Notes under the pieces: generated by a model
What the model saw: the letters and a program-made list of their open reading frames with translations, nothing else
What the model was told of the DNA's origin: nothing
The model's database searches: none
In this document: piece by piece, positions 1-10,019 of the stretch
How positions within the stretch are numbered: position 1 is the stretch's first letter
How the letters are laid out: each line of letters starts with the position of its first letter
Position numbers and translations under genes: made by a program
Assembly: GCA_963706315.1 (NCBI GenBank)
Contig: CAVPMA010000015.1
Coordinates: forward strand, 682,001-746,000
Source: CALMEC01 sp963706315
GTDB taxonomy: Bacteria > Actinomycetota > Thermoleophilia > Miltoncostaeales > Miltoncostaeaceae
Reading direction: 5' to 3'
DNA: 64,000 nt

Positions 1-5
1 CGGCG

Positions 6-38
6 GCGGGAGGTGGCTTCCTGCACCTCCCGCTTCTT
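6..38 (+). terminator. Rho-independent terminator of an upstream gene
   Basis: A perfect 10-bp inverted repeat (GCGGGAGGTG at 6-15 and CACCTCCCGC at 24-33) encloses an 8-nt loop and is followed by TTCTT. The T-rich tail lies on the plus side, so it most likely ends a plus-strand transcript entering from left of the window. It also separates that transcript from the convergent secreted-protein gene at 117-866. Confidence 0.6.
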
Positions 39-116
39 GAAACACCACCAAGGAACACAAGCGGCGACGATGGCAAGGCGCGTAGATGGGTGTGCAGACC
101 CGTTCCGTCTCGTGCC

Positions 117-866
117 TCACACTGAAGTGTAGATGTTCCCGAGCCCGTCGTAATAGAAGCCGAACCAAGGCATCCACTGCGTCCCTGACCAATAGTAGTA
201 GTGAACATAGTTAGTGTTCTGCCTTGGCACGTAGGTCCACGTGCACGCCTGGAACCACCAGCCAGGAAGACCTGAGTCCTGGTAAGGAGCACTGCACTTT
301 TGAAAGAGATATTCCCATTGGTATCCGTAGGCGTTGGAATGGTAACGCGATCCCGCCTGCTCGTTCACGGAGTTCGTGACCGGTGGCACGCTTGGAGTCA
401 CCATGGGCGGCGGAGTTCCACCACCGGGAGGCGCCAGCGGGAGCGGCGGAGCGCTCGAAGGCGGCGCAGGCTGAGTTGCGGTCGGGGCAGTGATCGCGGT
501 GCAGATGAGTCGCTCGCCGCGAACGACGAGGTGTCGGTTCCTGCGGGAGCGATAACTGACCTTGACGTCCTTGTCGGAGCAGATCTGCCCGTTGGCGGTG
601 GTCAGGGCGACCGAGCAGCGAACCGCGGCGGCCCCACGCTTCGGAGATTGACAGGAGGCGGTGCGAGAGGTGATCCGCTGCCCGCCGGGTGACCCCAGGG
701 CCTTGACGTGGTGACGGTAGAATGCCTCTGCCTTCGACTTGCTCGGCACGCTCACCGAGGCCTTGTTGGCGTGGGCCATTGCCGGAGCCGCGAGGATGGT
801 GAGGGCCAGCGCGGCGCGAAGGAATCGGCTGCGGTGTCGAGGAGCGGTGACGGTGAAGGTATTCAT
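117..866 (-). CDS. Secreted protein with proline-rich linker, unknown function
   Basis: The 249-residue product starts with a basic stretch and a hydrophobic core ending near APAMAHA, a typical Sec signal peptide of about 33 residues. A mature domain with four cysteines (around residues 70-125, probably two disulfides) follows. Next comes a proline-rich linker (about residues 128-165) and a C-terminal domain very rich in Tyr and Trp with two more cysteines. An AAGGGAGA ribosome site lies about 8 nt before the ATG. I do not recognise a family. The layout suggests an exported two-domain protein, possibly wall-associated. It is transcribed away from the decayed element to its right. Confidence 0.7.
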   Translation of the reverse strand: MNTFTVTAPRHRSRFLRAALALTILAAPAMAHANKASVSVPSKSKAEAFYRHHVKALGSPGGQRITSRTASCQSPKRGAAAVRCSVALTTANGQICSDKDVKVSYRSRRNRHLVVRGERLICTAITAPTATQPAPPSSAPPLPLAPPGGGTPPPMVTPSVPPVTNSVNEQAGSRYHSNAYGYQWEYLFQKCSAPYQDSGLPGWWFQACTWTYVPRQNTNYVHYYYWSGTQWMPWFGFYYDGLGNIYTSV

Positions 867-1291
867 GATTCTCCCTTGTGCGGGATCGCGGGGCGCGATC
901 CGTTGGGGGGACAGTCGCGCGGGCCGCTCAAAGCTGGGTTAGGATCCGCTCAAGCGCGTATACGGGAGGCCGTGGCCAGCGGGTGTGGAAAGGATGCTGG
1001 GTGGCGGAGGTGCGGTCACTTGGGCCGCTGCCGAGTCGTGTTGCGGCCCCCTGACTCGGCCTGATCGAGGCCTCTACGTCGGGTTGACACTACACACGCA
1101 GGTCGCGCCGGCCCCTCACACCACTCGCTCGGTCTACAGGTTGTCGACCAGCTCATCGCGGGTGACGACCACGGCCTCCGGATCAGGTGCTGAGTCGGAG
1201 CGGGGGCCACTTCGCCCCGGAAATACCAGACCACCCCCCCAAGAGCCGCACTTCGTGGGTGTCTTGACTGTCATCTGAACCCCTCACCGGT
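867..1291. other. Non-coding gap, nothing recognised
   Basis: About 425 bases between the secreted protein and the small membrane protein. Short open frames on both strands have arginine-rich, shadow-like translations and no ribosome site. I see no RNA gene, repeat or convincing promoter. Confidence 0.4.
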
Positions 1292-1669
1292 TCAACGGTG
1301 CCTCGCCTCGTCGCGGAGGTCCGCGAGGAGGAGGCGCGTTTTCGGCCTCATCCGCAGGTAGAGGTCGATGATCCGGTGGCCGAACCAGGTGAGAATGCAG
1401 AACGGGACCCAGACGGCGGCGATTGCGATGCGGGCGGCGACGGGCAGGATCTCTTCACTTACAAGGACCCTAACTGTCAGAAAGAGCCCGACAATAAGGG
1501 CGATCTGCCCCACCGCGGGAAGCGATCGAGCAGGAGCGCCCAGCAGTAGAGGATCCGCCCAAGGTCCTGGAAGACGGCCGAGAACTCTGCCAGCAGGAAA
1601 CTTAGTCGTTACGTGCCTGCGAGGGATGAGGCCGCATCTCTCATTGCTGCTCCGAGGACTCCTGGGCAT
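1292..1669 (-). CDS. Small two-helix membrane protein, start uncertain
   Basis: The C-terminal 80 residues carry two hydrophobic helices (around IALIVGLFLTVRVLV and IAIAAVWVPFCILTWFG). A basic tail ending LLLADLRDEARHR probably lies in the cytoplasm. The first 45 residues overlap the end of the HEAT-repeat pseudogene and look unlike protein. In another frame the bases just upstream read FSAVFQDLGRILYCWALLLD, a more plausible lead-in to the first helix, so a frameshift near position 1515 is likely and the gene may itself be damaged. No family recognised. Confidence 0.4.
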   Translation of the reverse strand: MPRSPRSSNERCGLIPRRHVTTKFPAGRVLGRLPGPWADPLLLGAPARSLPAVGQIALIVGLFLTVRVLVSEEILPVAARIAIAAVWVPFCILTWFGHRIIDLYLRMRPKTRLLLADLRDEARHR

Positions 1670-4589
1670 CGGGGTGCAAGCCGTGCAAGAGGTAGGGCAG
1701 CACGTACGTCACCGATAGCCACGAGCGCCTGAACTGCGTCACGCGCTCCCTCCATCGTGATGAGATCCCACAGCGCGAGCGTCTTGTATTCATAGCCCGT
1801 CGGAGGATCACGGAGCGACCAGAGAAATGCTCCGACAAGGGCTCGACGGCTTCTTCAGCTACGGTGCGCGCGAGGGCGCGTATGACCAACCGATCCTGCT
1901 CCGCCGGTCGAGTGCCTCGCCGAACAAGGAGACGCAGCAGCGCGAGCACGTGCTCTCGTCGACCCACTCCACGTGCGGCAAGCACGGTCGCCGCACTCCG
2001 AACTAAGACGCTGTCGTCATCCTGCAGCGCCTCCGCAGCCGTGGCTCGCTCGGACGCGTCGCCGACATCCGCGGTAGCGAGGGCCGCGACGGCGCGCACC
2101 GCAGGTTCCTCGTCTCTGATGCCGGCCAGCGCAACCCGTGAGGCCTCAGGCGCGTTCAGACACACCAGGGAAGCGATGCAGGCTGCCCGCACAGCGGACC
2201 CTCCCGTAGGGCGAGAGCCGACAAGGGTCTTGCTTGCGGATGCACCGCCGAAGCGGCCGAGCGCGTGTGCAGCCGCGGCGGCCACGCCTGGCTCGTCATC
2301 GAGTCGCGCCGCGACGGCGGCCGCCGTGCCGGTTGCGCCGGCGAAGCCGAGCGCGCGGCACGCCATCTCTCGAACTGATGCGTGTCGAGACCGAGCGCTC
2401 GGCGAGTCGGGCAACCGCATCGGCGTCGACCAAGCGCTCCAAGCCCTTCTATACGCAGCGTCTCCCAATGGGGATCCGGCTCCTGTGAGCGGTCCGCTAG
2501 GGCGCCAAGAACGCGACCGTGCAGAGCGGAGGGGGGGCGGCGGATCCAGCCGACAGCGACCTCCGCGTCGCCCCAGATGTGTGGATGCGGCGCCTCGTCG
2601 CGGGCCCGCTCCAGCTCCCGGGAAGCGTCCAGATCGCCCGCCACCGCCCGCCGATAGAGGTTCCAGATCGCCGCCTTTCGGCACTCGACGCCCTGCTCGG
2701 AGTCGCGCAGTAGGTCCCCGAGCACCGTGGTGGCGCGAGCGTCCGCCGTCTCATCCCAGGCACTGCAAGGCGTCGTGAAGGTCCTCGTCGCCTCGGCTCA
2801 GCCTTGCACACACCCAGCGGAGGACCGCCTCATCCCCGGCTGGCGAGGACAGGCGGGCGAGGGCCATGTAAGCGACAAGCTTCTGGACTTCCTGAGTGCT
2901 CTCGGTACGTTCAATCAACAGGCCGAAGGCGCCCTCTCCGGCAACGTGGGCGTAAGTCATGAGGGCTTCTGCCGAGGCGTCGGGCCCACGGGCAAGCGAC
3001 TCCAGGCGCTTCATGATCGGCCTCGCTTTGAAGCAGGGCAGCATCGCGGCCACACGGGGGTGTTCGGTATGTGATGCCGCCAGACCCAATCTCTGCACAC
3101 ACCGAGCATCGCGCCCACACGGATGGGCTCCGGGTGCTCTGCTCCCAATAGCTCTACGAGATCCGGGAATGTCCACGCGCCCAGGGCTCCCAGGGCGGCG
3201 AGGCTGCGCGCCGGGTCGCCGCTGCCACACGCCTCCTCGACGACTGAACGAGTCCACTCTGCCAGGGCAACGGCCGCTTCCAGCGAGTCGTCACGCATTA
3301 GCGCGAGACCTGGCCGCCTCCCAGGCGACATCTGAATGAGCGTCGAGCTTCTCGATCAAGTCGGGAATCGCAGCGAGGTCAAGCACGCTTCCGGAACTCT
3401 CAAGCCCGACGAGGGTAGAAGAGACCTCCACCGTTGCTTCGATGGCGCTCTCAATCGCGCCAATGGCATCCCGAGCGCTCGTTTGCACATCCTCGTCTCG
3501 ATCGCCGAGCAACGGCTTAAGCCGCATCCAGTGCCTGCGCAGCAGCCGGTCCATGCCCTCGAGGACTGAACAAGCCTCCTCGCGAACGCGGGCGTCGGGG
3601 TCCGCCAAGCCCTTCACGGCCAGCTCGGCAGCATCGTGCCGGCGGTCGAAGAGGCCCCCATCGTCAAGTCCAGACAACGCCGCAGCCGAACGGCCGGCAC
3701 GCGATCGGCAACCGGTCGCGCGGGCTGCAGTTCGTCGTCCACCGTGATTGCCGAACCATGTTGGAGTCGGCGGAACGACGCGCTCGGACCGGCCCGCACA
3801 TCGCGGGTCGCGAAGGGGACCGTCGTGCGAGCCCGGATCGCCCAACCACTGAACCGCCGTGATCTGGACCTGCCTGACGGACTCGTCGGTGACCAGAGCC
3901 GCGATCGCAGACTGCTGTCGGTCTGGGCATGCAGCGACGATGCCGGCGCGACGGACAAACGGATCCGCATCGGCTAGGGCGCAACCGATCGCCTTATCCA
4001 AGTCCGAGACTCTCAACTTCTCGAGAGCTAGTAGCGCCTCGCCTCGCACGATTGGACTCGCGTCGCCGAGCGCCGACCTGATCGGGGCCAACGCCCGCCG
4101 ACGGGCGACTGCAGGATAGCTGACGCAGCACGCGCCATCCACGCGGTCGCTGCTGGAGAAGTGGTACACGAGAGCGGCGACGAGACGCTCAACGTCGTCG
4201 GAGGAGAGGTGGAAATCGTCGCGATCGGGCCGGCCGCGTCCGGGTCCTGTTCCACGTGCCGCTCGACGAGGTCGAGAAGGGCTTGCAGGTCGATGCCGTC
4301 CGCCAGGCCGAGCCGCGGTGCGGGGCTGGCGCCGAGCGGGCGCGCACCCGCGAGCGTGACGTCGACGAACCGTCAGGGCGGACCAGGTAGGCGTCGAAGT
4401 TCGGCGAATCTTCGGCGCGGCGGTCTTGGTGGTCGATGACGATGAACTCGACGCCGAACTCCTGGCGATGTTCGTGATCAGTTCCATGACCGCCGCGTTC
4501 AACCGGTCGTATTGCTTCGCCACGGCCGGGGTCGGCTGGGACCTCCAGTTGAGCGCGGTGTCGGTGCCAACTGGCTGATCTGTCGGCAT
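1609..4589 (-). pseudogene. Large HEAT-repeat protein, broken by many frameshifts
   Basis: Read across all three minus frames, this stretch encodes one protein of roughly 990 residues. It begins MPTDQPVGTDTALNWR at 4589, with an N-terminal region of unknown fold (EFGVEFIVIDHQDRRAEDSP). A long run of HEAT-like helical repeats follows, for example LGDASPIVRGEALLALEKLR, LADPDARVREEACSVLEGMD and IRDEEPAVRAVAALATADVG. The coding frame switches at least six times (near 4450, 4230, 3820, 3320, 2750 and 1830), so no full-length product can be made. The last segment ends LPLARLAPRCPGVLGA before a TAA at 1609-1611. HEAT arrays are protein-binding scaffolds; the partner is unknown. It lies downstream of the broken terminase, so it may be element cargo or the interrupted host gene. 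Confidence 0.7.
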
Positions 4590-5489
4590 GGTTCAAGCAC
4601 CGCGGTCGAGAGCGGAAGCGGCAGCTTCCTCGGTTGGGACGCATCCGGCGGCCTGTGTCGATCTCGGGACGGAGCGTCGTTGCCGGACCATAGGCAGCCC
4701 CCAGCTCTCGAATCGAAGAAGAACCGGAGAACGTACTTCCATCGCTCTGCCACTGGGCCGACCTACTTCGCGCCGACGCTGAGCACGGATGGGGCTCCAA
4801 GTGGTGATGGTGCCGCACCTCTGAAGATGGTCAGGCAGATGATCGATCCGGCGACGGCTATGTTCAGGCAGGAAACGCTGGACCGGCGACTGTGTCTCGG
4901 CAGCTACGAGAAACTGATCGGGAACGCCGGTGCCCTCGGCGCCGAGGAAGTAGATGGCGCGCTCCGGGCGCGAAACCTATCCGATCACGCCCACCGTTTC
5001 CACCGCGACGGCAACGCAACCAACGGGATCAAGTCGATTGCATCCGCAGGACGATCGAGTTCGTGAAACGGGTGCAATCGACGCCACGTCGATCGTGTCG
5101 TCTGCTGTCTGGGAACAGCGCGCCCCGCCGTGAAGATGAACGCCTGACCCTCGAGGATTCTGCGGAGCCGACCAGTGCTTCGATGTTCGATGGCGTTCCC
5201 TACAACGCCGATCCGAAGATCTCTCGGTCCACGCTGCGTCTCTCAGGGTGTCCGACGCTCACAACGGGGTGCGGCGAGCCTCGGCCGGATGCCTTCGTGG
5301 TCTTCGCGTTGATCGGAGCAAGCGCTACGCCATCGTGGACTCCTTCGGATCGCTGATGCCTGTTACGGTCGACGATTCGAACGTGCACGTACGGCTCAAG
5401 CGCCGGAAAGATGCACTGAAGGCCGCGTTCCACCCGGATGCGCCCCGGGGGATGTTGCACAAAGGACCCCACTGCCAAGTCCCTGGCCC
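4590..5489. other. Degraded stretch between terminase and HEAT gene, unassigned
   Basis: No frame stays protein-like for more than about 40 residues. Short credible minus-strand pieces occur, such as PERAIYFLGAEGTGVPDQF near 4970 and ERWKYVLRFFFDSRAGG near 4730. On the plus strand, SKRYAIVDSFGSLMPVTVDD near 5320 also looks protein-like. These may be remnants of one or two further element genes. I cannot identify a portal, capsid or any other phage family here. Confidence 0.35.
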
Positions 5490-6944
5490 TTCGCGGTCTT
5501 TGCGACGACGTGGCGACGCATGCAAGCTGGAGCGGACGTCTACGCACCGGGCGGTCTCGATGTCCGCGAACATCGGCCGCTCCGCCTCTGCGGCGCCCTG
5601 GGCGCGAACCGTCTCGCTATCCTCATAGAAGGCGAGCAACAATGTATCCGCGTCGTGCGGGGACGGCCTACCGTTCCGGGTTGCGTCCTTCGGCTCGACC
5701 TTGATCCGCCCGCGGAGTCGAGGGCGTACCTCGGGGCGACGAGTTGCGCGACGGTGCCGTCATCGACCGCGGAGAGGTCCCACCCGCCGACTCCGACAGT
5801 TCCGAGCCATCCACCACAGTTCGTCGCGGAGACGAGCGAACCGATCCGCGCGGCGCGGCCTGTCTGCGACATTCACACGGCAGACATCGACCAGGCCCCG
5901 TTGACGGCACCTCAGTCAGGCGGTGCTCGCGATGCCGTGACCGATGCCGATCGAGTCGACGTTGACGCGCACCGCACCCGTCTCCCGGACGGCCTGAATG
6001 ACGGTCCTACCACCGCCATCGCGTCGGGTGACGCGCGTCGCCACACCCTCCCCGGCGACCTGGCCGCGACGTTCACGGATCACGGTTTCGTCTCGACCGG
6101 CCCCAGGGTCAACGCCGAGCACGACGATCCCGCCTGCGCCACCACCGCCGTTTGGCAGCTTCGGACCATCGAGAGGGACCCACCCCGTCGTCCGCGTCGA
6201 TGGGGAACTGGCCGCGAACCTTCGCGACCCAGAGCGGCGACGTCTCTTCCCACGACGCGCGTTTCCACCACCCACGTCGGCGAGAGAAGCAACGGGCGAG
6301 GCCCGCCGGGACTTCCTCGTCCGTGAAGTTCGGCGTCTGCAAAGCCATCGACGTGTATCACGTTCCAGCCGGAAGCTGGGCGGCAGACCCGCTCGAACTC
6401 CGACGACGGGTCGTCCTGGTTCCCAATCGCGAGTATCCGGAATCCGCCGAGGTGATGAGGCTGTCGCAGCGTCCAGATCGCCGAGGGACGCCGCACGCCT
6501 CGTCGATGACGACGAGGACCGCCGGGCGTGGATCCTGAAACGTCGTCGGTCGTAGTCCGATGGGGACGCGCCGAACCCGACGATCTCCTGGTCGATCCAC
6601 CACTCCGTGAGGTTGAACCGGCCGGGGAGTCCCCTCGGTGCGCCCTGGCGATCTCCCGCCACAGGATGTTCCGGACCTGCGGCCCGTCGCGCGGTCGTCA
6701 CGAGGAAGGCATCGCCGGTTTGGTGCGTCGCCATCCACCATGCCGCGACCCTCGGCGACGACGCATGATTCCCGCGTCGTGCGCGAGTGGACGGCGGTGC
6801 GCCGGTTGTCCCGAACCGCGAGGCGATCTCCGCTGCTTCGACCACAGGTGCTCCGAGTCGATCCCGCACCCATGCGACGGGGTCCGCGTTCACGCCGGTC
6901 GGGGCGAGTCGGTCCGCGAGGAGGAGGAGGGGGTCCGTCGTCAC
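5490..6944 (-). pseudogene. Phage terminase large subunit, frameshifted remnant
   Basis: The DNA-packaging ATPase/nuclease is recognisable only by joining frames. It starts with WVRDRLGAP at 6944, followed by a damaged Walker A region (DNRRTAVHS) and VAAWWMATHQTGDAFLVTT. Then come GLPGRFNLTEWWIDQEIVGF, the Walker B motif VLVVIDEACG, LAIGNQDDPSSEFERVC and GWNVIHVDGFAD. The nuclease-domain start VLGVDPGAGRDETVI follows. The C-terminal part reads WDLSAVDDGTVAQLVAPRYA and ADTLLLAFYEDSETVRAQG. At least five frame changes are needed, so the gene is dead or the sequence is poor here. Gene order (small terminase-like, zinc finger, large terminase) matches actinobacterial prophages. Confidence 0.8.
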
Positions 6945-7206
6945 CCCGCCGCCTCAGTCTGGGCCGACGATGAAGTGGATCTCGCCGTCGCGGATCGACC
7001 GGCGGCCCCGACTCGCGCGGAAGAGGACGACGGACAAAGTCGAAGGAGTCGATGGAGCACGCGAAGGCGACGGCGACGGCGAAAGAGCAGGACGAGCAGC
7101 CGGCGACCGTCGGCGTGATCAGGAGGGGGAGACGATTCGCCGGGGTCGACGATGCCACCCGTGGTAGGGACATCGATTCGGACACCATCCGCTCCTGTCG
7201 AAACGC

Positions 7207-7484
7207 TTACCGTTTCCGCGCCAATCTCCGGCGTGCAGCTTCCGCCGCCACCGGGTCGCCCCATATCTCTCCGGGGAGATCACCCGCCGCTCCGTGAAGG
7301 CGGCATACGCCCGACTCCGGAGCGAGGCCATGAGCGGACGGCGGGTCGCACCACATCCCGAGGACCGTCCGGAACCCATGCTTCGGGTGAGGGCCGTGCT
7401 CGTGGTGGAGGTGCCGGTCAACGCGGTGGTGCCGGTGAAGTGCCGTCCACAACGCGCGCAATGCGCTCTACAGGTGATCGTCAT
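7207..7484 (-). pseudogene. Small phage zinc-finger protein, frameshifted
   Basis: The ATG at 7484 opens MTITCRAHCARCGRHFTGTT, a CxxC knuckle followed by FTGTTA. After a frame change this continues as RHLHHEHG, KHGFRTVLGMWCDPP and DLPGEIWGDPVAAEAARRR. This matches the short CxxCGRxFTGxxAFDxH-type proteins common beside actinophage terminases. At least one frameshift separates the cysteine pair from the histidines, so it probably does not make a functional finger. Role unknown. The gap on either side (6945-7206 and 7485-7690) holds only frame-scrambled sequence. Confidence 0.55.
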
Positions 7485-7690
7485 ACGGCTTCCAGCCCCG
7501 TGTCAGGTGTGAGTGGTGGGGCGTCGAGGCCGGTGACCAACGTCCGATGCACCAGACGATGGCCGGTGACCGCCGCTCGCTCGCCGACGACGACGGCCGG
7601 TGCCCGACGCCCACCCCGGCTGCCATGGACCCGAACCCGGCAGCACTTTGAAAACGCTGCGGCACCGAGCCGCGGCGAGTGTCCCGATGG

Positions 7691-8482
7691 TCAGGGCGTG
7701 GCGGATTGCGCGGGGTCGGTTGGCATGTGCGCCGGATCGTGAATCCGATGGCCGGCCGAGAACCCGCACGGAAACCGGGGTTGTGGCAGGCCTGTTAACC
7801 AGATGCAAACCGCTGACGACGCCCGCGCTTCGAGTTCGAACGCCGACCTCGCTGTCGGCGTCACCGTGATCGCTCGAAGCTCCGCCGCTGCCACCTCGCC
7901 CGCCCGTGCACGCTGCCCGGTGTCGAGGCCGAGGACGTCGAACACCCGGGCAAGCACCGCCTCTAGTGCCCGGCTCTCCCGCTCCGCGACGTGGATGCGG
8001 CGCTCCTCAAGGCCGAGAGCGGCACATTCCTTCGCGATCTTCCCGAGGCGGTCGCGCTCCGCGTCGTACATCTCGACGAACGGGTGGCGGCCAAACCGCG
8101 AAACCAGCGTTTCGGTGTCCTTCCCGTCCGACGTGCCGCAGTCCAGGCTGCGCACGAGGTCACGCAACGCGATCACATTCCCGTTCGCCTCATCGAGGAG
8201 GCCCTCCAACGCCGACACCGGATCAGTCGCGACCGGGACGCCCAGCACACCGAGGTCCGCGAGGAGCCGGCGGGCGAGTGCGCGACGGCCAGCGACCTCA
8301 CCACTCCGCGAACGCCCGGAGTGGAGCTTGCACGTGCCCGCTCCGACATGACCGGTTCCCCAGCCAGCCGGACGGCGACACGCGCCGCCGGACCTCGTCT
8401 GCGCACCGCACAGTCGATTGTCATCGAGGACGGGCCGCTCATCGGATGTCACGGAGCGCGAGGAGGAGGTCGTGGTGGTCAT
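7691..8482 (-). CDS. Terminase small subunit-like protein
   Basis: The 263-residue product has an N-terminal cysteine/histidine motif (CGAQTRSGGACRRPAG, then GTCKLHSGRS) typical of the Cys-His element at the start of many phage small-terminase-like proteins. A charged helical middle follows (GKIAKECAALGLEERRIHVA, AVLARVFDVLGLD) and the expected ending RAITVTPT. By family it would recognise phage DNA and feed the large terminase. Its ATG overlaps the stop of the ATPase gene (ATGA at 8479-8482), indicating translational coupling. The last 50 residues look less conserved and may be read past a lost stop. This is the last intact-looking gene before the damaged half of the element. Confidence 0.6.
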   Translation of the reverse strand: MTTTTSSSRSVTSDERPVLDDNRLCGAQTRSGGACRRPAGWGTGHVGAGTCKLHSGRSRSGEVAGRRALARRLLADLGVLGVPVATDPVSALEGLLDEANGNVIALRDLVRSLDCGTSDGKDTETLVSRFGRHPFVEMYDAERDRLGKIAKECAALGLEERRIHVAERESRALEAVLARVFDVLGLDTGQRARAGEVAAAELRAITVTPTARSAFELEARASSAVCIWLTGLPQPRFPCGFSAGHRIHDPAHMPTDPAQSATP

Positions 8483-9789
8483 GCGTCGGTCTCTTCGGCG
8501 GCGATGCCTTCCCAGTGAGCGAGGTCGTCGTCTGTGATTCCCTCGAGGAGGGGGGTGTCGGCCTGCGGGTCGTCGGAGGGGTTGACGACGTCGTTGTCGT
8601 GATTGGACGAGTAGTTGTCCCCTTCCCTACGGGAAGAAGGGGACGACAACATCTCGTCAACGCTGTCAATGGGTTCTGTTGGGGTGTTGACGACTGGTGT
8701 TGACGAGTGGGTGTAGCGGTATGGGTCGCCGGCTCTTCCGCGTCCTTCGCGTCGGATTCGACCGGTGTTGACGAGTCCACTAAGGGCTTTGGAGATCCGC
8801 TGCTTCGTGACTTCCATCGCGTCGGCGAGATCGTCTTGGGTACTTGCGGGCTGGTCGGCGATCGCGTTGACGAGTCGGTCGGCGAAGGCTTGTTCGACGA
8901 CGCGGCCGCGGTCGCCGGTGTCGACGACGTTGTAGCCGCCGCCGGTGAGTTCGGCGAGGAGGGCGGCTGGCGTCGTGTTGCCCCACCGGCTGATGCCTGT
9001 GAGGAGCCGGCGCGTTGAGCCCGATGGGTCATCGGGGGCTCGGGTGAGGGCGAGGACCGCGTCGAATTCGGCGGCGAGGCCACTCGACCCGCGGATCTCG
9101 TCGATGACGTCCATGCCGGTCGCGCCTTTGCGGGTGTGGTGCTGGACGATGACGCCAGCGGCGATCTGGTCGAGGATGATGATCGCTTCGAGGGTGGCCC
9201 CGCTGTCTTTCTCAGCGCCTTCCCGGAAGCGTGCCCACCGAGAGAGCGTCGAGATGATCACCAGCGAGGCGTTGACCCTCTCGACTTCCTCCGCGACCGC
9301 GGCAATGAGTTCCGGCCAGGCTGGCGGCGGCCATGCGACGTCGCGTGTGATGACTCGAAGGTCGGCGTTGTCGGGGATGCGGAACAGGCGCGTCTTATCG
9401 AGCACGCTGGCGCGGTCTTCCTCGCTGATGAGGATCACAGGGCCGGGATTGATGGCCCGGCCGAGCCAGTGTTCTTGCCCGGTGACCATCGCGGCGATCA
9501 GTGAGTAGCAGAGGGTGTCTTTCCCCATCTTCGGGGCCGACGCCATGAGGGTCCGGCCCCGGCGGGCGACGTACCCGTCGACGATGAAGTCGATCGCGGC
9601 GTCGCCGATCCCGCGGAGTTCTGCAAGCGACCAGAACCGGACGTCCTCCTCGGGCGGTGTCTCGTCGGCGCGGACGGTGGCCTCGGAGGCAGCGCCTCCA
9701 CACCCGCCGGGTGGGACGGTGATGCCGCGCTGTTCGTAATACGACCGTCGCGTCGCCTCGGACGCGACGGCGGATGGGATCTCTCTCAC
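8479..9789 (-). CDS. RepA-like AAA ATPase / helicase of the integrated element
   Basis: A RecA-fold ATPase of the AAA_25/RepA type. Walker A-like MASAPKMGKDTL, followed by VILISEEDRASVL, the Walker B-like strand NASLVIIST, VIVQHHTRKG and EIRGSSGLAAEFD are the expected motifs in order. A winged-helix segment follows (TQDDLADAMEVTKQRISKAL), then an acidic tail. Such proteins unwind or load replication machinery at element origins. I chose the GTG at 9789 because it overlaps the TGA of the preceding small frame (GTGA) and begins VREIPSAV. The upstream extension is arginine-rich and in conflict with another good frame. Length 436 residues. Confidence 0.75.
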   Translation of the reverse strand: MREIPSAVASEATRRSYYEQRGITVPPGGCGGAASEATVRADETPPEEDVRFWSLAELRGIGDAAIDFIVDGYVARRGRTLMASAPKMGKDTLCYSLIAAMVTGQEHWLGRAINPGPVILISEEDRASVLDKTRLFRIPDNADLRVITRDVAWPPPAWPELIAAVAEEVERVNASLVIISTLSRWARFREGAEKDSGATLEAIIILDQIAAGVIVQHHTRKGATGMDVIDEIRGSSGLAAEFDAVLALTRAPDDPSGSTRRLLTGISRWGNTTPAALLAELTGGGYNVVDTGDRGRVVEQAFADRLVNAIADQPASTQDDLADAMEVTKQRISKALSGLVNTGRIRREGRGRAGDPYRYTHSSTPVVNTPTEPIDSVDEMLSSPSSRREGDNYSSNHDNDVVNPSDDPQADTPLLEGITDDDLAHWEGIAAEETDA

Positions 9790-10019
9790 GACTGCGGCCA
9801 CCGCCGCGGTGGGGGGAACGTCGCGACGCTCGTAGCGAGGTCCCAGGTGTCGCGGAGCACTTCGACGGGGACGGGGCCGAGCTGCTCCCGCGCCTGGGCG
9901 ACGTCCCGGTCGAGATCCTCGACGCGCCACGACGCCGTGTCGCTCCGGCGGGCCCGGAACAGGTCGATGATCGCCCACCGGTAGACCGCTACTCTGTCGT
10001 CGAGGTCGTCGATCGCTTC
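9786..10019 (-). CDS. Small acidic ORF between excisionase and ATPase, damaged or with unusual start
   Basis: A 77-residue open frame reads EAIDDLDDRVAVYRWAIIDL, then WRVEDLDRDVAQAREQLG and VPVEVLRDTWDLATSVATF, with a stop coupled (GTGA) to the ATPase gene. It is far more protein-like than the competing frames. It lacks an ATG/GTG/TTG: a GTG sits two bases out of register at 10023-10021, so a one-base deletion there would explain the loss. Function unknown; the composition suggests an amphipathic helical protein. It overlaps the end of the excisionase gene. Confidence 0.4.
   Translation of the reverse strand, partial: EAIDDLDDRVAVYRWAIIDLFRARRSDTASWRVEDLDRDVAQAREQLGPVPVEVLRDTWDLATSVATFPPPRRWPQS

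Noticed and set aside
9790..9978. 63-residue N-terminal extension of the element ATPase
   Set aside because: Arg/Pro-rich, and it collides with a better frame on the same strand; the GTG at 9789 is coupled to that frame's stop.
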